64,000 nt of DNA from contig NZ_JAMXSB010000004.1 in assembly GCF_024124665.1 (NCBI RefSeq), positions 62,001 to 126,000 of the forward strand, written 5' to 3'. The DNA comes from Pleionea sp. CnH1-48. Its GTDB lineage: Bacteria > Pseudomonadota > Gammaproteobacteria > Enterobacterales > Kangiellaceae. The notes below the pieces were generated by a model. That model was not told the origin of the DNA. It saw nothing but the letters and a program-made list of their open reading frames with translations, and did not search any database. Numbering within the stretch: the stretch's first letter is position 1; the number at the start of each line of letters is the position of its first letter. The position numbers and the translations under genes were made by a program. Shown in pieces: positions 1-7,562 of this stretch.

Positions 1-11
1 CGCAGTTCTCT

Positions 12-32
12 AAATGAGAATGTCTATCATTT
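12..32 (+). promoter_or_regulatory. Fur-box-like operator upstream of fpr
   Basis: The core TGAGAATGTCTATCA (15-29) matches the 7-1-7 Fur consensus TGATAAT-N-ATTATCA at 12 of 14 defined positions, and the flanks extend the near-palindrome to 12-32. It lies about 35 bases before the fpr start, where a bound repressor would block a promoter. Iron control of fpr is an inference; the site could equally serve a divergent gene left of the window. An overlapping 8-bp inverted repeat (CTAAATGA 10-17, TCATTTAG 27-34) contributes to the symmetry. Confidence 0.55.
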
Positions 33-65
33 AGTTTGTAATACGAGATTTGAGAAGTAGATCTT

Positions 66-842
66 ATGTCGAGTTTTGGCCAGCAAAGTGTTTTAAGTGT
101 CCACCATTGGAATGACACCCTGTTTAGCTTTTCTACTACCCGTGATCCGGGTTTTCGTTTTCGCAATGGCGAGTTTGTCATGATTGGTTTAGAAGTTGAA
201 AATAAACCATTGATGCGCGCTTATAGTATTGCCAGTGCAAATTACGAAGAGCATCTGGAATTTTTCAGTATTAAGGTTCAGGACGGCGCTTTAACTTCTC
301 GCCTACAGCACTTACAACCTGGCGATAAGGTTCTTATTAGTCGCAAGCCAACAGGTACTCTGGTAATGGATGATTTGTCTCCTGCCAAAAACTTGTACTT
401 GCTATCAACGGGCACTGGCTTGGCACCTTTTATGAGTGTTATTCGTGACCCAGAGACCTACGAGCGTTTCGAAAAAGTGATTTTGTGCCACGGTGTTCGT
501 TATGTGAATGAACTGTCTTATCAGGAATACATCACCAGCACCTTACCAAATCACGAGTTTTTAGGTGATCTCATTGGCGATAAACTGGTGTACTACCCAG
601 CAGTAACCCGTGAGCCCTACAAAACACAAGGGCGCCTTACACAGTTAATTGAGAGTGGACAGCTTGCAAAAGATATTGGTTTGCCTGATCTCAATCCAGA
701 AACTGACCGCGTTATGGTCTGTGGCAGCCCTGCAATGCTTGAAGACACTTGCCGTATGCTTGATGCGCGCGGTTTTCAAATTAGCCCTAAAATGGGCATA
801 CAAGGTGACTACGTTATTGAGCGTGCCTTTGTAGAGCGTTAA
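66..842 (+). CDS. fpr: Ferredoxin--NADP+ reductase
   Basis: Cytosolic FAD enzyme that exchanges electrons between NADPH and ferredoxin or flavodoxin. The 258-residue length is standard for the bacterial Fpr class. The FAD-binding motif RAYSIAS is at about 51-57, the NADP-binding loop GTGLAP at about 116-121, a CGSP motif near 222, and the protein ends in the ERAFVER tail typical of the proteobacterial subclass, in which the C-terminus packs near the flavin. A GAGAAG ribosome site precedes the ATG by 8 bases. It stands alone between a Fur-like operator and a hairpin terminator, which fits a single-gene iron or redox stress unit. The family call is secure; the regulation is inferred. Confidence 0.93.
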   Translation: MSSFGQQSVLSVHHWNDTLFSFSTTRDPGFRFRNGEFVMIGLEVENKPLMRAYSIASANYEEHLEFFSIKVQDGALTSRLQHLQPGDKVLISRKPTGTLVMDDLSPAKNLYLLSTGTGLAPFMSVIRDPETYERFEKVILCHGVRYVNELSYQEYITSTLPNHEFLGDLIGDKLVYYPAVTREPYKTQGRLTQLIESGQLAKDIGLPDLNPETDRVMVCGSPAMLEDTCRMLDARGFQISPKMGIQGDYVIERAFVER

Positions 843-1226
843 TTCCTTTGTTCTATCCTGTTCGACTTCGTCAAACTCCTGTCGAAGTCGACTGGTTTAG
901 TTTCTTCTCTTTCCAAACATCTTGTCTTTTTATTCAAAATATTGCGTTTAGAAATATTTTATACCTCTATTAAATCCATACTGGTTTGTTAACGATTGTC
1001 TTCGGCATTTTTTGCGGGTAGCAGCTATCACAGGCCCAGGCTGTTGCTCATTCTCTGATTCATTTAAATTCTTTACATAAGCTCGATTGCTATTGAACAG
1101 GGGATTTTGTTGTCAGTTTAATCGTCTATTGTCTATCTTTTAATGCATGGTTGTTTTTTATCGAGCTAAGTTTGTGTCTACTCGGTGGTTAAAATAAAAC
1201 GATAAATTTAAAAGGAAGCATGTTCA
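843..1226. other. Gene-free stretch before the hybrid kinase
   Basis: It holds the fpr terminator and about 320 AT-rich bases leading to the kinase. An AAGGAAG ribosome site lies 8-10 bases before the kinase ATG. I see no convincing sigma-70 promoter, RNA gene or small reading frame. Confidence 0.6.
862..905 (+). terminator. Probable terminator of fpr
   Basis: A 9-bp perfect stem, TCGACTTCG (862-870) with CGAAGTCGA (883-891), has a 12-base loop and is followed by a T-rich tract up to about 905. It begins 20 bases after the fpr stop. The tail is interrupted by other bases, so termination strength is uncertain. Confidence 0.5.
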
Positions 1227-4200
1227 ATGCTCGCTCAATTATTTAAAAGTAATAGTCTGGGACGCAGACTCATCGTCTACTTTTTAATATGCTCATGGCT
1301 GCCATTAATTATTTCTTCCTATTATAACTTTTCTTCGGCTAGCGTTGCCTTGGAACAAGTCGAACGAAAACGCCTGGATACCTATCTTAATACCTATACT
1401 CGAGATATTCAGAAGCGAATGGATGATCTTGGCAAAATCGTTGGAGCAAAAATTGAGTCGCCCGATCTAATACAACAGGTGAGTGCGTTGAATGCAAAGC
1501 GCGCCGATTTTGATTCTTTAAGAGCTTTTACTCAATCCTTTGCCTGGGCTGAGCTTGATGATCAATATGGCAATCACTTGCGGCAGTTTGCCTTTCACTT
1601 TGCCTTTTATGATGTCATGTTGATTGGAACCGAAGGGGATATTCTTTTTACAATAAGACAGAATGATGAGCTGGGGAAAAATATCTTCAATATGCCGGCA
1701 AGCGGCAAAAACATATCGCTGGCATTTCAGCGGGCACTGAGCAGTGATCGGCTGGAGTTTTCGGATATTGTTCATTATGAGCCTGCAAAAAAGAAGCCGC
1801 TGGCGTTTTTTGTTCGGGGCATTTTGGATGATTATGGCAAAAAGCAGGGGACCATTGCTATTTCAATCCCTGCTGGAGACGTGTTCCGTTCTCGGTTACA
1901 ACAAGAAGATCTGGTTACCTATATTGTAGGGGAGGATCTGGTGCTCCGTTCCTATCAAGGTATCGAAGGTCATCAGACTTTTGACTATGATCCCAATAAT
2001 CCATCGCCTATTATCCAACAGTGGTTGCGAGACGGCGAGACTGCTTTGTTTGAGGGAAGTTATTTAGGTTATCAGAATAAAGATGTTATTGGTGAGTTAA
2101 AGCCTCTAGATGTATTGGGTGTCAAAGTCGGTGTGATTGCTGAAGTCGAAGAGGCTAAGGCTCTGGCGCGTATCGAACCCATCAAAACAACATCATTGAG
2201 TGTATTAACCATTGCGTCATTGCTGGTATTGGTTCTGGCGATCTTATTGTCTTTGAGAATTGTCAGACCTATCCGCATTATGACGGAATGGGGTGATGAG
2301 TTATCGCAAGGCAAACTCGAAAACAAAGAGGTTCGTTCTTCATACCTAGAGATACGCCAGTTATATAATGCCTTCACGAATATTTTGTTTTCTTTTCGAG
2401 AAGTAACCAATACCTGCGAAAACATAGCGAAAGGCAACACCAATGTAAAAGTGGTTGCGCGGGGAACTGACGATGCTTTGTTGTCTTCGTTGATGTCGAT
2501 GCGCGACACTCTTAAAGTAGTTGTTGAGCGGGCTAATTTAATATCTGAAGGCAACTATGAGGTGCATATTCAGCCAAACAGTAACGATGACCACCTTTCT
2601 AAAGCTATTAATAATATGAGTGATAACTTAAGGCATCTGGAAGCCGAAAATAGTCGTAAACAATGGTTAGAAGAAAGTCGAGCTAATTTGCTTGAAACCA
2701 TGGGGGGCGATAATGCCCTGGAAGATTTATGCAGTGAAATTACTGCCTATCTGGTAAAGCAAAGTGATGCCTCCATTGGTGTCATGTATGTGGCAGAGGA
2801 TGAAGACTATCGGTTGGTTGGAAGCTACGCCTATTCATTTAGAAAAGACCCTCGCATGGTGATTCGCAAAGGCGAAGGCTACATTGGCCAAGCCATATTG
2901 GAGAAAAAATATTTCGTACTGCAAGACTTGCCTGAAGATTATTGCTTTTTATCTTCTGGTGTAGGTTATACACCCATCACATCAAGTCTGATATTGCCTC
3001 TTGCTTACAATGATAATGTTGTGGGGGTTTTGGAGTTAGGGTTTCGTAACGAGATAGACTCACGTACTTTATCTTTTTTGAAATCTGTAGCCGAAAGTAT
3101 TGCTGTCGCTCTGGATTCTTCTATTACTCGTTATCAACTCACAAGAACAATCAGCAAAGTTCAGCAACAGGCGCAGGATTTAGAAGAACAGAAACATCAG
3201 CTGAGTCTTACTAACGAAAAAATGTCGGAGCAAACCGTTAAGTTGCAAGAGTCTGAGCTCAAGTTAAAGCGCAAACACGAAGAGTTAGAAAGTAATAATA
3301 TTAAGCTGCAAGAACAAACCGAACAACTTAGAAGTTCAGAAGAAGCGCTACAGGTGCAAAAAGAAGAGCTGCGAGCGACTAACGAGCAGCTAGAAGAAAA
3401 GGCAAGGGCATTAACAGATAAAACGGTACTGATCGAAAAACAAAACAATGAGCTAGAAAAAGCCAAAGACAGCCTAACACTTCGTACCAAAGAGCTAGAA
3501 AAGTCCAGCCGTTACAAGTCAGAGTTTTTGGCCAATATGTCTCACGAGCTACGTACTCCACTCAACAGTATTCTGTTACTGTCAGAAACGCTCGCGACTA
3601 ATCGCAGTAAGAATCTATCGGGTAGCGATATCGAATCACTAAAAATTATTAATCGCAGTGGTAGTGATTTGCTGCATATTATCAATGATATTTTAGATTT
3701 ATCCAAAGTCGAAGCTGGAAAGCTCGAAGTGGTTATAGAGCCGATTGAGCTTGAAGAGCTTTTGAATGAGTTGCATAGTACTTTCCAGGCGGATGCCGAG
3801 AAGAAATCACTGGCATTTAACTTTGAAATAAAAAATGGATGTCCGACATCTATTAATAGTGACCGACAACGAATCAAACAGGTTATGAAGAACCTGCTTT
3901 CTAACGCCATAAAATTCACTTCCGAAGGCAGTATCGATGTAACCTGTCGACCTGATGAACGTGAACTTTATGGTGAAGGGATTACCATCGATGTTGCCGA
4001 TAGCGGTATTGGGATCGCTAAAGAAAAAATTGCGCTGATTTTTAAAGCCTTTAAGCAAGCTGATGGCTCGATCAGCCGACAGTTTGGTGGCACTGGGCTG
4101 GGGCTTTCTATTTGTAAGAACCTACTTGAATTGTTAAATGGTGACATCACGGTTGAGAGTACGCCAGGAGAAGGCAGCCGATTCAGTATTTTTATCCCCG

Positions 4201-5201
4201 AGAGTATTGATGCATCGAGTGTGATATTCACTCCTGTCAATGAGCCCACCGAAGTGCTTATTACCAGCAAGCCAGAACGAGAGATTGCGCAAGAAAAACA
4301 TGACATTTCCGACTCTAATATTGAAATCGCACCCGAGCCAAAATCTGAGCCCAATCCTGAGTCTGAAGTAGAATCACCAACACCCATCAATGGTCATTGT
4401 ATTTGCCGATTCCTGGTTGTTGAGGACGACGAAAGAACTACCAAAGCGATGAGAAAAGCCATCGGTCATTTGCCTGCCGACTTTGAATATGTGAATACCG
4501 GAAAAGAGGGGTTACGACGACTCGTTACTCAGCATTATGATGGTTTGGTCCTTGACTTGGGATTACCCGACCTACTGGGGGTTGATCTGCTAACCAAACT
4601 GGAGAAGTTGAAAAGCTCTTTACCTGAGCACATTCTTATTTATAGTGCTCAAGAGATGGATAAAGATACTTATCAAAGATTACGTTCTTTTAGTAATACA
4701 CTCATTGTTAAAGGAAAAGATGCCTCCCAGCGTTTGATTGAAGAATTATCGACTTGCATCACATCGATATGTGATAGCAAAAAAGACTCAGGCAGTGAGC
4801 AAAAAATTCCTGGCATATCACTATTGTCAGGAAAAAAAGTGCTATTGGTTGATGATGACCTCCGAAACAGTTTTGCTTTAAGTAAAGAGCTGAAGGAGCA
4901 GGGGTTAATTGTCGACATCGCAGAAAATGGTCGTACTGCGGTCGAGAAAGTGGAGGCGATGAAAGACTTCGACATAGTTTTGATGGATATTATGATGCCT
5001 GTCATGGACGGTTATGAGGCAACTATGAATATTCGACAAAAACTAAAGTTCGAAGAGCTGCCCATTATTGCTCTTACTGCGAATGCGTTGCCCGATGACC
5101 GACAAAGGTGTATCGATTCTGGTGCTAGCGATTATCTATCGAAACCCGTGAATATCAAGCAGTTACTTTCTGTTATGCAGGTATGGCTCAACCATGATTG
5201 A
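1227..5201 (+). CDS. Membrane hybrid sensor histidine kinase (HAMP-GAF-HisKA-HATPase-REC-REC)
   Basis: 1324 residues. A transmembrane segment near 14-32 and another near 325-348 enclose a periplasmic sensor of about 290 residues. HAMP and HAMP-like segments follow (about 349-500), then a GAF-type domain (about 530-660), a long Glu/Gln-rich coiled coil (about 660-765), HisKA with phospho-acceptor H773 in SHELRTP, and an ATPase domain with NLLSNAIKFT, DSGIGIA and GGTGLGL. Two receivers end the protein: the first with D1110 in LVLDLGLPD, the second with D1254 in VLMDIMMP and a SKP lysine motif. The first receiver has an unusual IVKGKD in the lysine region. The stop overlaps the next gene by 8 bases, so kinase, CheR-like and CheB-like proteins are probably translated together. 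The ligand is unknown; the solute-binding protein downstream is a candidate partner. Confidence 0.92.
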   Translation: MLAQLFKSNSLGRRLIVYFLICSWLPLIISSYYNFSSASVALEQVERKRLDTYLNTYTRDIQKRMDDLGKIVGAKIESPDLIQQVSALNAKRADFDSLRAFTQSFAWAELDDQYGNHLRQFAFHFAFYDVMLIGTEGDILFTIRQNDELGKNIFNMPASGKNISLAFQRALSSDRLEFSDIVHYEPAKKKPLAFFVRGILDDYGKKQGTIAISIPAGDVFRSRLQQEDLVTYIVGEDLVLRSYQGIEGHQTFDYDPNNPSPIIQQWLRDGETALFEGSYLGYQNKDVIGELKPLDVLGVKVGVIAEVEEAKALARIEPIKTTSLSVLTIASLLVLVLAILLSLRIVRPIRIMTEWGDELSQGKLENKEVRSSYLEIRQLYNAFTNILFSFREVTNTCENIAKGNTNVKVVARGTDDALLSSLMSMRDTLKVVVERANLISEGNYEVHIQPNSNDDHLSKAINNMSDNLRHLEAENSRKQWLEESRANLLETMGGDNALEDLCSEITAYLVKQSDASIGVMYVAEDEDYRLVGSYAYSFRKDPRMVIRKGEGYIGQAILEKKYFVLQDLPEDYCFLSSGVGYTPITSSLILPLAYNDNVVGVLELGFRNEIDSRTLSFLKSVAESIAVALDSSITRYQLTRTISKVQQQAQDLEEQKHQLSLTNEKMSEQTVKLQESELKLKRKHEELESNNIKLQEQTEQLRSSEEALQVQKEELRATNEQLEEKARALTDKTVLIEKQNNELEKAKDSLTLRTKELEKSSRYKSEFLANMSHELRTPLNSILLLSETLATNRSKNLSGSDIESLKIINRSGSDLLHIINDILDLSKVEAGKLEVVIEPIELEELLNELHSTFQADAEKKSLAFNFEIKNGCPTSINSDRQRIKQVMKNLLSNAIKFTSEGSIDVTCRPDERELYGEGITIDVADSGIGIAKEKIALIFKAFKQADGSISRQFGGTGLGLSICKNLLELLNGDITVESTPGEGSRFSIFIPESIDASSVIFTPVNEPTEVLITSKPEREIAQEKHDISDSNIEIAPEPKSEPNPESEVESPTPINGHCICRFLVVEDDERTTKAMRKAIGHLPADFEYVNTGKEGLRRLVTQHYDGLVLDLGLPDLLGVDLLTKLEKLKSSLPEHILIYSAQEMDKDTYQRLRSFSNTLIVKGKDASQRLIEELSTCITSICDSKKDSGSEQKIPGISLLSGKKVLLVDDDLRNSFALSKELKEQGLIVDIAENGRTAVEKVEAMKDFDIVLMDIMMPVMDGYEATMNIRQKLKFEELPIIALTANALPDDRQRCIDSGASDYLSKPVNIKQLLSVMQVWLNHD

Positions 5202-6036
5202 AGACTATCAACTTGAGGAGCTCGAGGTTTCCTTAGTACTACAAACGTTACAGAAATGCACAGGAGTTGATTTTTCGGATTACGCAAAATCTTCAATGTT
5301 GCGGCGGTTAACCGATGTTAAGGACAGCCATGGTTTTGCTAACATTGCCGACTTTATTGTGCCTATCTTGCATCAACCAGGCTTTGCCCATCAACTTCAT
5401 CAAGCTTTATCCATTACTGCAACCGAAGCATTTCGTTTTCCTTATGCTTTTATCCAAATTAAGGAAGCGGTTATTCCAGCGCTAAAGACCTATCCATTTG
5501 TTAAGATATGGCATGCCGGTTGTTCGACAGGAGAAGAAGTTTATTCTCTCGCTATCCTATTAAAAGAAGAGGGCTTGTTAGAGAGAGTTCAAATCTACGC
5601 AACGGACTACAATGAGACGGTATTGGAAAAAGCGAAACAGGGGTGTTTTGATAGTCGAGACATAGAAAAATATGAAAATAATTATCAGCAATCAGGAGGG
5701 CGCTTAAAGTTCTCAGATTATTACCATATAGAGGGTGAAGCTGCCTTTTTTGATAAAGAGTTATCAGAGAACGTATTGTTTTCTTGTCACAATCTGGTTA
5801 CTGATGGTTGCTTTGGCGAAATGCACTTTATTTTGTGCCGCAATGTCTTTATTTATTTTAATCGAAATCTTCAGGATAGAGTCCTTGGCTTATTTTATGA
5901 GAGTCTGGTTTCGCGCGGTTTTTTGTGTCTGGGAGACAAAGAAAGCCTGGCATTTTCTGAACTCAAAGAAGCATTTGAAGAAGTCAATATTAAGGCCAGA
6001 CTGTTTCGAAAACAACCTGTTGAGGTCAGCTCTTGA
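5194..6036 (+). CDS. CheR-type protein-glutamate methyltransferase
   Basis: A SAM-dependent methyltransferase of the CheR family, 280 residues, which in chemosensory systems methylates glutamates of receptor signalling helices. An N-terminal helical domain of about 90 residues is followed by the SAM-binding loop HAGCSTGEE (about 107-115), IYATDYNE for the adenosine-binding acidic residue, and FILCRNVFIYFN, the family's C-terminal landmark. The ATG lies inside the end of the kinase gene and the stop overlaps the next start by 4 bases. No methyl-accepting receptor is in the window, so the substrate could be the kinase coiled coil or a distant receptor. Similar kinase-CheR-CheB clusters exist in other proteobacteria, usually with unknown targets. 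Confidence 0.9.
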   Translation: MIEDYQLEELEVSLVLQTLQKCTGVDFSDYAKSSMLRRLTDVKDSHGFANIADFIVPILHQPGFAHQLHQALSITATEAFRFPYAFIQIKEAVIPALKTYPFVKIWHAGCSTGEEVYSLAILLKEEGLLERVQIYATDYNETVLEKAKQGCFDSRDIEKYENNYQQSGGRLKFSDYYHIEGEAAFFDKELSENVLFSCHNLVTDGCFGEMHFILCRNVFIYFNRNLQDRVLGLFYESLVSRGFLCLGDKESLAFSELKEAFEEVNIKARLFRKQPVEVSS

Positions 6037-6581
6037 TTATTATCGGAGCTTCAGCAGGTGGCGCTAAGCTACTTAAAGCGATGTTAGCGGAAATACCCGT
6101 TAATACCCGGCAGAGTTTTTGTGTGGTACTGCATAGAAGTGAAAGCTGTGAACAAAGCTACGCAGAGTTGCTAAAAGATGCTTGCTTGTTGCCTGTTTAT
6201 GAGCCAGAGGACAAGCAGGCTGTTGTCGAAGGCTGTGTTTACATTGCTGGTTCTCGCTACCATTTGCTATTCGAAAACAAAAATGAGTTTGCCTTATCGG
6301 TAGAACAGCCGATTTGTTATTCCAGGCCTTCTATTGATGTGTTGTTTAGTAGTGCTGCCCGAGTTTATCGACAGGAGCTGATTGCAATTGTACTTAGCGG
6401 TAATAACGCAGATGGCAGTAATGGCTGCAAAGAAGTGATTCGACATGGCGGACAAGTCTGGGTGCAATCGCCACTGGAGGCTGAGTTTCCGGTCATGCCT
6501 TCATCGGCGATTGATGCGATTGATGAGTGCATGGTGTTAACCGTTGAACAAATAATTAAGCGTCTGAAGAAGACGGTTTAG
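6033..6581 (+). CDS. CheB-type methylesterase domain protein without receiver
   Basis: This 182-residue protein is only the catalytic half of CheB, which hydrolyses glutamyl methyl esters and can deamidate glutamine. The catalytic triad is visible: S7 in GASAGG, H34 in VVLHRSES and D127 in LSGNNADGS. The family motif SRPSIDVLF is present near 97-105. The only workable start is TTG at 6033, sharing TTGA with the CheR-like stop, so synthesis is probably translationally coupled and weak. Canonical CheB carries an N-terminal receiver that inhibits the esterase until phosphorylated; its absence means control must come from elsewhere, perhaps the two receivers of the upstream kinase. Confidence 0.88.
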   Translation: MIIIGASAGGAKLLKAMLAEIPVNTRQSFCVVLHRSESCEQSYAELLKDACLLPVYEPEDKQAVVEGCVYIAGSRYHLLFENKNEFALSVEQPICYSRPSIDVLFSSAARVYRQELIAIVLSGNNADGSNGCKEVIRHGGQVWVQSPLEAEFPVMPSSAIDAIDECMVLTVEQIIKRLKKTV

Positions 6582-6605
6582 AAATAGGTTTGTTGAGGAG
6601 CCGTT

Positions 6606-7562
6606 GTGAATTTATTCCGTATTACCCTGATTGTATTGAGTCTTGCTTTCTGTACCTTTTTAAGAGCAGAAAAGCCGACTATGCTCATTTCTGACTGGCC
6701 TCCCTGGGACATTATTAACGGAATGAAGGCAACGGGTAAAACCCAAGACTTTATCGTTCTTAATCGAGACTATGTGCAGTGTATCAAAGGATTCGACCAA
6801 GGCAGTGCGGATATAACGTTTTTGACTCTGTTCGACTTTATTTCTCTGCACCCTCTCAAGCATCCAGGAAAAGTACTGGCAATTACCGATTATAGTCATG
6901 GCGGTGATAAAGTTATTTTGCGTAATTCAATTGCTAAGCCAAAGGATATCCGAGGAAAAAAAGTTATTCTTGCCAGTGATACTATTTCACTCTGGGTATT
7001 GCACTTATTTTTAAAGTCTCATGGCATGGACCTCGATGATGTAGTGATTGTTCATCAAAAACCAGCATTGGTAGGCAAACAGTTTGCGATGGATAAATCG
7101 ATTGCTATGGCGGTGGGCTGGAATCCAAAAATTGAAGGTGCTCTGGTAGCGAATGATGCCAGAGTCATTGCTTCCAGTGTTGATTTTCCTCAACAGATTT
7201 ATGACATAATGGTTGTTGATATTGAGTCCTATAGAAAGAACTCCAGTATCTATGAGCAATTTATGAATAACTACTACAAGAGTTTAAACAATGATGCGGT
7301 CATCAAAGCCGCTGCTGAACGACTATTTGTTTCTAGCGCTGAGTATCGTCGCTGGATGGGAGATGCTTTTCTATTTTATAATACAAGCCAGGTTGCATTT
7401 GAACGAGAGAAGTTAAAGAAGTTGGCCAAACAGGTTAGCGAGTTTTTGTCGGTTATGCCTGAGTCATTAAAAGACACTCCCGCAAGGAAACTCTTTCGTA
7501 AAAGACAGCTGAATGAAAATCAGTTATTTATTCATGACGTTTTACAGAATAAGTCGCTTTGA
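6606..7562 (+). CDS. Orphan periplasmic solute-binding protein (NMT1/SsuA-like)
   Basis: 318 residues starting at GTG with a strong GAGGAG site 5-6 bases upstream. A signal peptide is clear (about 1-21, ending LRAEK). The mature part, with SDWPPWDIINGM, a central KDIRGKKVILAS segment and GSADITFL, has the type 2 periplasmic binding fold seen in nitrate, taurine and thiamine-precursor binding proteins. No permease or ATPase gene is nearby; it follows the kinase-CheR-CheB genes after 24 bases. It may deliver a ligand to the kinase periplasmic domain, but this is inference. Its 3' end overlaps the opposite-strand GGDEF-EAL gene by 31 bases. Confidence 0.7.
   Translation: MNLFRITLIVLSLAFCTFLRAEKPTMLISDWPPWDIINGMKATGKTQDFIVLNRDYVQCIKGFDQGSADITFLTLFDFISLHPLKHPGKVLAITDYSHGGDKVILRNSIAKPKDIRGKKVILASDTISLWVLHLFLKSHGMDLDDVVIVHQKPALVGKQFAMDKSIAMAVGWNPKIEGALVANDARVIASSVDFPQQIYDIMVVDIESYRKNSSIYEQFMNNYYKSLNNDAVIKAAAERLFVSSAEYRRWMGDAFLFYNTSQVAFEREKLKKLAKQVSEFLSVMPESLKDTPARKLFRKRQLNENQLFIHDVLQNKSL

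Noticed and set aside
3197-4390. Several long minus-strand frames opposite the hybrid kinase gene
   Set aside because: Low-complexity Ser/Leu translations that mirror the coiled coil and receivers on the plus strand; no ribosome sites or family resemblance.
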